A stretch of DNA of 64,000 nt from Camarhynchus parvulus (Eukaryota > Chordata > Aves > Passeriformes > Thraupidae). The notes beneath the pieces were generated by a model. It worked only from the letters and a program-made list of their open reading frames with translations, did no database searches and was not told the origin of the DNA. Shown piece by piece: positions 11,901 to 24,358 of this stretch. The stretch lies in assembly GCF_901933205.1 (NCBI RefSeq), contig NC_044571.1, positions 58,899,994-58,963,993 on the forward strand. Reading direction: 5' to 3'. Within the stretch, counting starts at the first letter, position 1, and each line of letters opens with the position of its first letter. The translations under genes were made by a program, and so were the position numbers.

Positions 11901-14900
11901 CCTATCTCCATGTAGCAGTATTGCTTCAAATTCTAGCTAGGCTCATAACAGCAGGTTTCATCATAATGTCCAGGGGTCTTAGTTTTGGAACTGACTAGGA
12001 AAATTTAATCATTTTAAAGTATATTGCTACCCTATTAGGAGATAACAATTTAGAAAAATAATCCACCTATGCTATAAAAATCAAGTCATTAAAAGTAGCT
12101 CAGATGTGTTGCCATAAAGAGTCTCCAGCCCCACATCCCCCAAGCCATGCTCTTAATACCAGATTTCCTTTTCTTCCAAAAACAGAACTTGTAAGAGCAG
12201 CCCCAAGAGGAGAGACCTAGGTTGTCTGGGAATTTCTGCTTATCTCATGTGCTGTAATTACCAAATTAGGTGACTATATCATGAGACACATCAGAATACA
12301 AACAAACAAAAAAATAATCTGTCAACTCCAGCAGGTTTATAAAGACATAATGGAAGAGAAAGGAAAAAGAGAAAAAAGGTCACACCCAGCCTGTACTCTC
12401 ATGCTCCTGAGACTGCTGTTGAAGAAATGAATAGATACAGTCAACAAGATGAACCCTACTGCTTTACACAAAACAGATGTTTAACTATTTTCTCCGTGTT
12501 AGAACACACGCACCCATTTGACTGCAATGATGATTAAATTCATCCTGAGTTATTCTGTCACAGGAGGACAATTGCATCTTATGATTAGTTTCTAGCCCCA
12601 TTTAGTGCAGTGAGAAGCTTGTAAACTAACGGGATGGGCCCCATGTAATAACCCAGCCATGAAGATAACTGGCTGCAGGTAACCAAGAGTGTCAGCTTAA
12701 GCATGAATTCACTCCACATCTACATGATTTCCCTCAGCATGACTTCCTGCAAGCAGGGAAATGTTGTCATTTAGTTAGGATTCTGGAAGCTATAAAATAC
12801 TACGTTCTTTGATTTTGTTACAGGAAACTCAAGTTTGCCAACATCATCATCATTTTTAAATATTTTCAATAAATATTTCATTCTTCCACGTACTTTGTAC
12901 TTTCTTCCACAAGGAACTACATAAAAACTTCCTGAACTGGACTAACTGAGAAAAAAAAAAGGATCTTGATTGCAATAATCTTTCACTTGCACTTTGCTAA
13001 AGCCAAACCAAATTCAACATTTCAAAATATTTTCTATGATATGGATCAAAAACTAAGGATGTTTTCCATCTACAAATCCCAGGGAAGAAAAGAAAGATCA
13101 GGATTAGACCTAAGCATGAGAGCGAGGAGGTCTTGGGAAAAATCCAAAAAGTGAAATTTTGCAGATCGTATACGTCCAGTGCTAACTGGAGTGGGATTTT
13201 AAACATATTTCTGACATATAGGTAAAAAATGGGCAATGGAGTCCAGGTGACCCCTGCAGTGAATCACTTCCTAAAAGTTAGACAAGATGATTCCCACTTC
13301 AGATATTAAATTTAACTGCAACTGATTTCTCCTTTTCTTCTGTATTTAAAGCCAAGCTAGCTAATACAAGACTAGTTAATATAAAGTAACTTTCCAGCAT
13401 TTAAGACATTTTCATTGTATTCAAATTACAAGCCAGCCAATCTTCTTTAGTATAACTTTCTCAGAATAGTGCATTACCAGCACTTCCTCAGTTTCTCCAA
13501 CCGTCCAACCGACAATATTTTCAGTCTCTTTGTCTGACTTCAGCATCAGTTCCAAGACATGCTCCAACAGTGCAAGAGTTCAACAAATACTATCTCTACT
13601 AATTTTATACAGTCCATTGATTGGCTTCATGAAAGCAACAGATTTCATCATTAATATTACCATCACAGTGTGATCAGACTCAAAGGGCTAGGCAGATATT
13701 CTTTACTTGCAGTATTAACATTTACCCAAAGACCAATCTACTATCCAGAGTACTTTAATGGCCACAACATGATATTTAAATCCACCCCCAGATCTTCAGT
13801 GGAAATCTTGCTGCTGGCATTGCTTTTCTGCATGTCAGACATTGCAACGACAATGTTACTTCAAACACTGGAATAAACAAGTGACCAGAATTACCAGTGT
13901 TCAGGTCATGTCTCAAAGCCACCTGATTACACTGAAAATATATTCAAAATAAAAAGAAACTATTAAATAAAATATGCAGGTTGGTTTAGCTGCAGCTAGC
14001 TTTTATCAAAAACTTTGCCTCATGGCTCTTTATATGGATTCACACACTGTTAAACGATTCAGTGTAAAGCAAATGGAAAGATTAATTTCGTGATGTGGCA
14101 CCAAAAGAAACAATTTAGAGCAAGGATTAGGGATTGGACCATCTCAGCAAAACTTCTGGAACAAATCCTTTATAACTACAGAACATTTCACAATAACTGT
14201 ATCAGTGATCACAGGAAAGAGGGACTTTTTAGCAGAATTGAGAAAATCCATACAAACAGACTTTCTTCCCCATATTTTTCCAGAAGAAATGAGAATGAGA
14301 GAGGTTTTATAGAACTGAAAAAATATTGCTGAAAATAGAATCACTGGCAATTCTGAGTCAGATACTACTAATGAGACATCAGACTGGTATATTGGTATTT
14401 ATACCTTAATATAGAGCAAAGATAACAACCCAGTGGTCATAATACAGCAATAAGGGGAGGATATTTTGGCAGCATTTGTGTCATTCTATGTACCTCTAAA
14501 TCTGGTTTATTTTCTTTATTATTAAAAACAATTCAATCAGTAAGAAATCCGTCTTTCCTTTTTCTTCGCGCTCATGCATACATTGCAAAGGTTATTTTTA
14601 TTAAAGCAGAATAGAGCTAAAGAAATCATCTGAAAACAGCAATTGCAATTTCTACCTCTTTCAGATAGACATTCCCAGAGGAATTTGTTCAACTGATGAC
14701 TCTTTATGTCCTGTGTCCCCCTGTTTTTTAACAGCAGTTGTTAAAAAATCGTGTTATCAGTAGCATAACTCCATTGCAGCCTTTTTCCTCCCTCCTGTTA
14801 CCTCTTTTCTGCCCTCCTTAGCTGCCTACCAGTCAGCTAAGATTTGCTCATTCACACTTAGTGTTGTGATCTGAGCAGGAAATCTCCACACAACCAACCA

Positions 14901-17900
14901 TGATGCAACCAGGTTATGAACCTGGACATCCAGCTCTGAAGACAGCTCTGAATTAAAGAAAACCTCTTATAGCTAGTCCCTTTTTCTTTCTAAAAGGTGA
15001 ATGCCAGGTAAGACAGCCCTGACCTTAACAGTAAAAATCCCTTCCAAATAATTTCACCATCTCATTAGTTCCAGGATTAATTGCTCTCAGATTTTCAGGG
15101 TATACATCTGATAGTGTCTAGTCACCATTATTTAGCTTTGTCATGGCAGGATGTCACCCGAAATAATAGTTTATACATAAAGTCATATTTATCTCATCTA
15201 ACATCAACTCAAGCACCTACAACAGGAGCATAATTCTCCGAAGTTCCATGTACTCAAAAGACATAAGAAATTCTAAATTATCGTTACAGTACAGGTCCAT
15301 GAGATTAAGGTCACCCTCAAATTTTCTAAAGAGAAAATATGAAAGCCCCTCAAACATTAGAGTATATTAACAACTGAAGCAGAGAAATGTCTGAGAGTGA
15401 TTATTTCATATTATCTTACATTCAGTTTCATTCTATTTCTAAAATAAAACAAAGGATAATGATTTTTAAAAAGAAAACATCAAAACTTTGCAAATTAATG
15501 CTATGAATTAAAAGTCCCCCTGGTTTTTCACAGCATGCCTTCATATTTTTTGATGACTTAATTTCCATGTCTTCATGCTGATTGCTCCTAAAACACCTGG
15601 TAAACAGGATGTAGCATATTCCATTCCCTTTTACAAGAACTTAAAGTCTGAGCAATTTAATCTCAGAGCAGAAGAATCACCCCAGTACTGCTCATTGCTG
15701 TTGAAGATTAATTTTTACTAGCCACTTAGAGGGCTAAGGAGTGCATTACAACGAGCACTATTATTCAAGTTCAACAGAACAAAATCCATCATTTCTGAGC
15801 AGGGGAAAATGGTTTTTATTAGAGCCATTTACACAGTTCCATAATTCAATGGCATACACCATCTCTACTTATTCACTTTCCATTGTAAATTTTATCTTGT
15901 CCAAGAAGAAAAAAGTTCATTAGTTTGCTCAAAATGATTCTTAATAAGTGTGCTAATTGAGAGTGTATAAATGCATTTCAGTAGCTTCTTACGTTTGTTT
16001 CTTGAGAAGTGACACAAATTTGTCATCCTTGTATGTTTAATGCTAGTAAGATTTTTACAGGAGAGCAACTGTGGTACCCATTGTGCTCAGAGAGGTTGAA
16101 ATAGTAAAAACCACATCACCTAAATGTTTTGTGAAGGGTATTGAAAAATTAGACTGAAGGATGTTAACACTCCCTCTGTCTTTAATGGGTGAATGAGGGG
16201 AAGTGTTTAATCCTATTAGGAAACATTCTCAGTTGGGCCGCAGACCCAAAAGATACTTAATGCAATACATGGCAACCCACTTTCTATTTCCTACCCTGAT
16301 TCAGCAGGCTCCTCAAGTACCAGCCTCATTCTAAATGTCTGGATAGTGTCACAGAAGGCATATTAAATTATCATCCTAAAGTGGAAGCCTTCATTTGTAT
16401 ATAGAATAGCCAAACAAATTTGACTAAGTTTGAATTTTTAAAACCATTTGCTTCTAAAACTTCCATATTGTTATTCTAATGGTTAAATCTATCTTCATGG
16501 ACTTATGATGAAGTTTGTCTGTTATTAAATATGAAGAGCTCTGCTTTTCAGTCAGGCAGCACATACCCTCTCCTTATTAGCAAGTCTTTTTAATAAAGCG
16601 GGTTTTGAAATACCAACTTCTCCCCAGAAGTCTGCTTTGAAAATAGAGTCAAAGATGCATGATGAAATGTATGTTTCTTTTCACAGACCCTGCTTGGGAA
16701 AACAATGTTTCTTAGATCTGAGATAGGAATTGAAGGAACCTGAGTCCATAAGTAAATTACTTCAAATTTTTATGAAGATGGAGAAGAAGAAAGGGATAAA
16801 AAGACCTTCATGTGATGGAAATCATTTTAGTAAACATAAAAACAGTGCCTCATACCCCCTTGATTCAAAAATAAATTTCTCCCCCAGTAGAAATAGCTGA
16901 TAACAAATTAATTCTGACCTTAGATGCATCAGACTGATCCCTTAGAAACTTCTGAGTTTAAAGAGAATTCTCCAATCACCAAAAAATGTGGAAAATTTGT
17001 ATCTCTGATATAAATACACCAGCAGAAAGCAAGGTCCTAATTTCTTTCCATTCAGGATAGCTGCTATATTCAGAAAGCGAATGGGAAGCTGTTTTACACT
17101 GGCCTTTAATAGAACATTCTCAGGGAGTTGTCCTGTGCCTCATCCGACTTCAGTCATAGCAGCTGATAGGGAAAGCCCCTGAGGACAAACCTAGGAACCA
17201 GGAAAATGCTGCTGAGACAAAGTGGCCCAGAACTGTAGACTTTGAAGTTGTACCCATTTATCTTTCAAATCACTTTAGTTAATCTCCATTCTGTCTCGTT
17301 GTTTTTAATTCAATCTCCACTTAGATGTCAGGCTCCAAATGTAAAGAATATATATACCAGGCCAGTGCAAGCTCTCAAGGAAAGCAGGAGCCAAGGAGGC
17401 ACAACAGCCTTCTAGAAAAGATTCATCTAAATAATTGTGTGTGGAAAATAAAGAAATAAGGAAAAAGAAGTATTAACAATCACTTTCCCACCCACTGATT
17501 CTATATCAACATTAGTGATTAACAGGCAATTTTCAGTTTCAATCACTCAGTGCTAGATTCTCATTTCTATCTCATGAACAAAACAGGTCTCTAAGGTTTT
17601 ACAAATTTGTTCTTGAAATGTCGTGAAGACCTTCTGACTCCACTTAAATTAGAGGTAGTTTCAGCAAGCCAGATTCTGATAATTTCACTCTCTATTGCTG
17701 AGAGTGCTCAGCAATAAATCCTGCCAAAAGTTGCATTCAAATACAAGGAAAACAAAGGGTAAAAATGCAGCCTATGCTCTTACAGTCAGCATTAGAAATA
17801 TGAAAATGCTGGTATTTAAGTTTTATCCCAAATTTAATGGTTTTAATTCATGACAGTAGTTTTTTATTGTTGGAGTTGGGGTAGTTTTTTTTGTTGTTGT

Positions 17901-18000
17901 TGTTTTGGGGTTTTTGCTTTAGAGCAGAGTCTCAAGGTGGGACACACGTTCATTACTCTCTAAGACAATACAGAAAATATATTCCTAAATATTTTTATTC
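8941..18000. other. Non-coding DNA, nothing recognised
   Basis: About 9 kb without a coding signal. The longest frame is 80 codons and most are 60-80. A 16-bp word (CAGAAAATAGTAACAC) occurs twice, at 8969 and 9538. A/C-rich low-complexity DNA lies at 10206-10250 and a T/G-rich run at 17885-17925. I recognise no LINE, LTR, DNA transposon or structural RNA here. Confidence 0.55.
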
Positions 18001-20539
18001 CCTCCTGCACTCTACCACATCACACTTTCTATATTTAGAAATGATTAGATTTATTTACTTTGCACAGCAACTCAACTCAAAGGAGTACAGAGCTGAATCT
18101 ACTCTTGCAAATATCTGTTTACATACCCTGATTTCTATTTAAGTAGTGGCCAATTAAACCTTTGTAAGTAGAAGGAAGCACCCATAGCCTTTGAAATTTT
18201 AAGGTAAATATGCAACACACATGAGCATTTCAGATTATTGCTCTCCAATTAGAGCTCAGAGCACATCATCATTGTCCTTTTGACGATGAAACCTGCCAGT
18301 CACATTTGCAAGTACACACATGAATTAAACATATCACCTAAGCATAATGTTTTTGCATCTTAGAATTGGGTCTTAGAGCTGTTCAGTCTAATGCATTATA
18401 ATCATGAAAAGAAGAGCTAACACGCTGCTTCAGAACTCACTGGTGCTGCAGGCATCATGCAGAGGAATCATCCAAAGTGATGGGGCTCCTCCAGTGCCAT
18501 ACAGCTGGGAGGTAAGTTCTTGTTGAGCGGCATCCAACATCTCCTCATGCACCAGCCACGTCCAGCTGCCCTTGCTTCCCTTGGCATCTTGTTGCAAGTT
18601 AGTTAAGGCTGTTTGCCTGCAGGCCACTCTCATATACCCAAGGGTACCAGTTAGGCACTCAACCAACCACAGATCAAGGAAGAGATTAGCTTGATTCCTC
18701 CTTCTCAGTCCAAATCCTCAGCTGCACTTTGTGCTTTCTGACAATGGCAGAAGTACTGAGCCAGAAGCTGAAACTCCAGGGCAATGTAAGCACTGTTGTA
18801 AGCCTGTGTGTGGGAGTAGCTGACTGTGGGTCAGTGGGAAACAAAGGCAGGGAAAAGGAAAAGGGAACAGAAAAAGGACTGAAAGGATTATGCATAATGC
18901 AATATTTTGGGGCAAAAATATGCTATTGGTTCTCCAAAGCTGCAGCTTTGCTGCTGGAGATAGGGAATACTGTCCTCAGAGCCCCACTGTCAGACTGGAG
19001 TTCAGGAGCATCAGTGCTGGTTTGAATGACAGCACATTGCCTCCTGCTGGGCTGCACACCTCAGCATTGCTTCTGAGCCAAAGCAGGGATGTTATGCACT
19101 ACTTAGCCCAGAGATGTTTGTAATTTGGTTTGATTTCTCTCAGACAGGATTAGAAAGATGGTGTTCAAGGTCCCCTGTCTCGTGTCAACACCGCAGTACC
19201 TCACCTCCCTCTTACTGCTGTGTCACAAAGGTTAAGAATCTCTCTAGCAATGGGACAAAGAAACAGTAAAACAGGAAGCCATACGCTTTTCTTTCAAAGC
19301 TATCGCTTGCAGAAAAAATGTGTTTCAGACTTGGCCTGCTGCGTTCCAAAGACAGGAAACTTAGTCCACATTTGCAAGTTGTTCAGCATGGCTTTATAAA
19401 AACTTCTCCAGCAGAATGAACTCACTCAAAATCAGCTCCTCTTTTGAAAATATAATGCTTTTCATCTGGGATGAAACAAGCGTAGGCTACTTTCAGTCAA
19501 AAAGCCAGTATAATGCAACATGTAGAGTGTGCACTGCCTTTCTCTGTAAAGTTGTATTTCTGAGCAATTACAAAGGAGACATGTAAAACCAAATGAGAAA
19601 ATCTGTCCAACTGCTGAATGGATTGAATTTTTTCCTCACCTTTTGGTGAGGGTCATCTCTTCCTGCTATTATTAGGATGCCCACTGGGTGCAGGGTACCT
19701 CTATAGAAAATGGTATCTGTTGGAATTAATCAGCAATGCTTTAGGTATACTCTGCTTCCTTGCCAAAAAAGTCTAGGAATCAACATTGCTGCCCATTTCC
19801 AAATGTCTCCCATGTCCTTATTAAATTTGGCTGTGCAGCAAAAAGAATATCTCTCTTAAACAGCACATTGCAGCATTAAAAAGAGCACAGATGTGCTGAG
19901 ATTGTCAGTCATACAATTCAGCCTGAACAAAGCAAGTCTTCATAGGGGGAAGCAAGGGAAGCAAGGGTGGATTCACTGGCAATTTTGTTATAGCAGGGAA
20001 ATATCTCCAGTAGCAGCAGCTAAATAAGAAGAAATTTGTGGTTTTAAATAGATTTGTAAAACCCATTAGAAAAATAGCTCCTGATAAACAGGATAAATAA
20101 AATCTTGTAGAAAGTATCCTTTAGCAGCACTAGGGCAGGCAAGGAGTTAAAATCTTGCATTTAAGTAACAGGATGATAAAGCATTCTTCATTACCTGAGA
20201 TTATTAATCATTTCAATTAAAATTTCGCCCCACAAAACAAGAAGGATTGTTTCCTCAGGTCCAAAGGCTATTTTTTGCCTTTTTATCACACTCTCATAAA
20301 CAAAAGCTGTGTGAAGGCTGATGACTGGAGCAGAGGCTGCTATGGTGTCCTATGGTAGTAGTTATCTTTTCCTGGAGGGGAAGGAATGTTTTTGCAACAA
20401 GATGTAAGCCATTCTGAATTGTGATGGTGGTCTGCCAGCTCCTTTCATAGGTCAGCTGAGCCCCAGAAAGCCTGCTGCCTGGCTTGGTAGCTCACTGCCT
20501 CCTCCTTGAAGCCCAGAACCAGTCTTGGCTTGACATGTG

Positions 20540-20568
20540 TAAGACTAACCCCGGAGTGGTTAGTCTTA
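20540..20568. repeat. Perfect 11-bp hairpin
   Basis: TAAGACTAACC (20540-20550) and GGTTAGTCTTA (20558-20568) are exact reverse complements around a 7-nt CCGGAGT loop. It is not followed by a T run, so it does not look like a terminator. No function is evident; it may be a small template-switch product. Confidence 0.85.
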
Positions 20569-22565
20569 GGCCACAGTGTGGTGTTGCCCCAGTGGGGCTG
20601 TGAATGCTCAATGTCATGTGTGAACATAACCACCATCTAGCAGCACTCAGACAATACAGCAAGGCTCAGTCTCCTCCAGAGCTCTCCCAGTTGCTGATTC
20701 TCAGTTAAGTTCCTTTCTGCCCTGCTAATATCAATGCATCTGTCTGCTGCTGCTGCTCTCCTTTCACAGGCTGTGTCTGCACGTTCTGACCACGTTTGGG
20801 CAGCCAGGACTGCGCAGCTGCTGAGCCCAGGTTGCAGGTGAAGGGTCCCAGGAGAGTCATTACTAGGTCAGTCCTTGATCTCACCACCCAGAGGAAAGCC
20901 AGTCTTGCAACCTGGATGGAGATGCCCATATTCACCAATATGCATCTTCAAAGGCTTTCCAGATGACAAGGAGACAAAGACCTTGGTGCTAACGAAATAC
21001 ACAGTGAGAAGAAGGATGAGTTGAAAACACTAAGAATGTAAGCCAAATCCAAAGTGATACATAACTAGGAATTACAAACACGATGCAGCCACCAGTTCTT
21101 CAGCATGCCAGGGAAACACACAGGGATACATTTACCTAACAGTGGAAAAATTGTTAGAAGTTGGGTGTAAAGGAATCTAAACTGCTTTAAGTTATAAGCA
21201 TATTTTAGGCCTCATTTTTTCTTTTAGCATTCAGTTTTTCCTAGCCTTGTTCCCTCTAAGGCTTTCATGCAGGCCTTGCTGTAGTTCTCTGCTGAAGGCA
21301 TGTCTCCAACAAGATTCAAGATGTAGCCTGAATCTGTCTGTAATTTATGGTGTTGGACCTTATTTCCCCAAAGGTACCAGTTTAAACATACTGTCAACTT
21401 CATCTTTACATTTCACCACTTGTGCAGTGCATTCCACCTTTAGCACAGCTCTGATAGCTGTGTGTTTGGGATATGGAAATGTCTCAGAGGAGACCAAATG
21501 TTTACAGAAGTTCACTTGGCTACTGCATAAAATAACTCTCACTTCTCTCTGCCAAATAATCTGTGAGGTGAGAACAGAGTTGTTTATTGCACAAATGCAA
21601 ACCCAAGGCATACAAGAGGAAACAATGGTGGAAGAAAATTTCGACCTGAGCACTGCTTGAAGTCACACAGTGGTATATAAGCAAGTTAATAAAATTTGTG
21701 GTCTAAAGGAAAGAGAACTCTTTTTAGTGACTTGTAAATGTAGAAAATAAAACAGCAGATGCTTATTCCAGAACACTTTTTCTCTGTATCTGTGCCCTGT
21801 GCAAGAACTCTGCCAAAGGTTTTATTTGAGACGTTGGCAGATCAGTAAAACTGTAGCGTGTGTTAGTGCTGCAGATCCCTGGCACCATCGGAAATTGTTT
21901 CCAGTTCATATGCACAATATGTCATGCTGTGCTGCATGCTCATGGAGAATATTGGGGTCTTCACTTCCATCAATCTTCTCTCTTGAGCACACACAGATAA
22001 GTTGTTCTGTTGTGAAAATATTACGTACTTAATTACCTATTTGAATTTTACTAAGGTGTCTTGGGAATTTGTAATTAATTCTAATTCAAAGAATTCTAAT
22101 TTTAAAGCAATTCTAGGCAATATTTCAGCCATTCTCTACAGACAGATTCTGTATGGATGGCAGATGTGAGATCATTCATGTGCTCAAATCTAGATCTCAT
22201 CAAGCCAAAAGTGGAGGGAAATCAAAAATTTTAATATTAGTTATTATGCTCAGTACAGTTTTATCCTGTTTTCAAATGTAAAAATAATTTACATAAATAG
22301 CAGGAGCTTAAAATGCTGCTGGTATGATGACGCTCCACAATTTCTTTTTTTATTACCTCTGTAAGAGTTCATGTTCTTCACTGGTCCCTTGCCTATCAAT
22401 AGGTTTACTAAGTTTCAGAAGTGTTCCTTGGAGGTTACCAGATGGGGATGGCACTGAGTGGATCAGAACAGCAAATATTGTATCATCGTTGATGAGAAGC
22501 CAGTAAAAGCACAGACATATCACTGTTGAACTGTCAAAGAAAAAAAACAGGGGAAGGCTTGAACC

Positions 22566-22601
22566 TTAAGATGCAGCATTGAGGTAAATGCTGCATCTTA
22601 A
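22566..22601. repeat. Perfect 15-bp hairpin
   Basis: TTAAGATGCAGCATT (22566-22580) and AATGCTGCATCTTAA (22587-22601) are exact reverse complements around the 6-nt loop GAGGTA. Such perfection in neutral DNA suggests a recent origin by template switching. No gene, LTR or LINE boundary is visible beside it. Confidence 0.88.
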
Positions 22602-23833
22602 ACAGAAGCAGCTTGTTTTGCTTCCTACTTCTAAGTTAATAGAAGCAATTGGTTTTGCAGTATTAGCTTTAGGAATACTTAAAAAAATAATTTTGAAATT
22701 TAGTAGAAAGATCCTAGGTGAGCTTCATTTTGAGATAGCTAGGCCTTTGATTATAAAATGGAATGAAACTTCTGTATCAGATTTACAATGGAGGTCACAT
22801 TTCAGTTTCAATTCTGGAATGACTATGGTTGTCCATATTTTATTTCCCCTAGCAATCCATAAAATGAGTCAATCATCTGCTTATAAGATGGTGCCAGTTA
22901 TGTAAATAGATAAGTATGTAAGGTAAAATATCATTGGATCACTTTGTGAACTCCACAAAAGATGTGTGTATGCTCATAATAGTGGTCAGTTTATGCTAGG
23001 ATACATGGTGAACTTCAAACTGAAGTTTCACTGCAAAACGAAGTTTTGAAAGATAAATTGTATAACTAGTTCTTTGCATGCACATGAACAACTAAACAGT
23101 CTATTCATACTAGGGCTCATCACATTTGTAATCCGTCCTGTAGGGGGTCAGTGCTAAAATTAAATTATACCTGCCTACGATTCTCAATCAAATCAGGCTG
23201 TGAACTGAAAAATAAAACAATTAAAATTAGAGAAAGGACAGCCTCCCACTGTTTATGATCTCATTCTATTTGTGAAGAGTAGGTGGAAATTCACCCATGG
23301 TGAGCATTTGGTTTATGTCAATTTTTTCTTGTTATTACAGCTGGGGCTTATTTTATGAACTGTTTGCAGCTATTTCTGCTAAAAATAGGTGGATACCAAT
23401 TTAAACTTCCTGGCGATATTTCAAGCCAAAGTATCATTAGTAGATAGTTATTATGCTGCACTTTATTGTAAGAGACCCTGCCATGAAGCCAATCTATACA
23501 AATATAAATAAAGACAGTTAGAATTACCTTCCAAATGGCTCTATTGGAGGTTATTCATGTTTGGTTTAGCAAAACAAGCTAAGCTATTTGCAAGAAAATT
23601 TAGTAGTTGTAGGAACACTGAGTTAATGAGACTTTCTACATCTCCTTATCGGGTTAGACTGTGACACTTAGAGAGAGATTGGGGATCAATTTTGCCTTTT
23701 TGCCTCAGTCCTGAGTAAGGGAAACCTGTAGTTCTCCCTTGGTTTCCAAGGAATATAATTTCTTCTTATCACTACTCCCTCCTCTGCTATGCAGTTTTGT
23801 AACAAAATAATCTTCTCAAAACACATTCCTTCA

Positions 23834-23869
23834 CAAACAAACAAACAAACAAACAAACAAACAAACAAA
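23834..23869 (+). repeat. (CAAA)9 microsatellite
   Basis: Nine uninterrupted CAAA units. The array is perfect, so length polymorphism is likely. It creates a meaningless repeated LFVC-type reading on the minus strand, which should not be taken as a protein. Confidence 0.97.
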
Positions 23870-24138
23870 AGTGACAATTAGATACAAAATTCCTTGTTTT
23901 CTAATGACAACAACGGCTGACATGTGAGGTCACATAATGATGATTTGGTCATCCTTCTCCATGTACTCTCCTAGTTAGCCATCATGGGGTTTTTATCTCG
24001 GCCTGTGAAAACTGTCAGACCCAGCTGCCATAAAAGTTTTCATCAGGAATCCCAGAGTCTCAGGGAAACTGCTTATACCATTTCCATCTCAAACTTATGA
24101 GCTGATAGTGTGGCTGCAGCTGTTACACAGTTGATATT

Positions 24139-24358
24139 TCATTCCTGTATTAGGAAAGATTTCATCACTGAAATTGTTGTCAAGCTCTGGAACAGACTGC
24201 CCAGGGAAGTGGTTGAGTCACTAGCCTTTGAGGTATTTAAAAGATAATGTTAATGTGGCACTTAGGGACACGGCTTAGTGGTCGATTTGGCAGTTGCTGG
24301 ATTCAACTGGATGATCTTAGAGGTCTTTTGCAACCTAAACAATTCTGTGATCTATGAT
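24139..24358 (+). mobile_element. CR1 LINE 3' tail
   Basis: A 5'-truncated CR1 copy. It shows ATTAGGAAAGATTTCATCAC, then TGCCCAGGGAAGTGGTTGAG, then GAGGTATTTAAAAGA, then GTGGCACTTAGGGACA, then GATGATCTTAGAGGTC, and ends in CAATTCTGTGATCTATGAT. This is the classic avian CR1 3' UTR with its short terminal repeat in place of a poly(A) tail. Only about 220 bp are present, as expected from incomplete reverse transcription. No target-site duplication is evident, which is also typical for CR1. Confidence 0.95.

Larger units (their letters stand above)
18001..24138. other. Non-coding DNA with two perfect hairpins and a microsatellite
   Basis: This block contains the longest open frame of the window (21247-21660, 137 codons, plus strand). 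I do not count it as a gene: it has no recognisable domain, a frame of that size is expected by chance in 64 kb, and it shows no promoter or CpG context. Features I can support are the hairpins at 20540-20568 and 22566-22601 and the (CAAA)9 array at 23834-23869, listed separately. Confidence 0.55.

Noticed and set aside
21247..21660. Longest open frame (137 codons, plus strand)
   Set aside because: No recognisable domain, no splice or promoter context, and a length expected by chance in 64 kb of six-frame sequence.
21664..21706. TATATAAG followed by AATAAA, possible LTR
   Set aside because: Only about 20 bp apart, with no GC-rich U5, no TG/CA ends and no duplication; probably chance.
23834..23869. 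Possible CRISPR-like or other regular repeat array
   Set aside because: It is an uninterrupted 4-bp microsatellite with no spacers; no CRISPR array exists in the window.
23686..23877. Minus-strand frame with repeated LFVC units
   Set aside because: It is the translation of the (CAAA)9 microsatellite.
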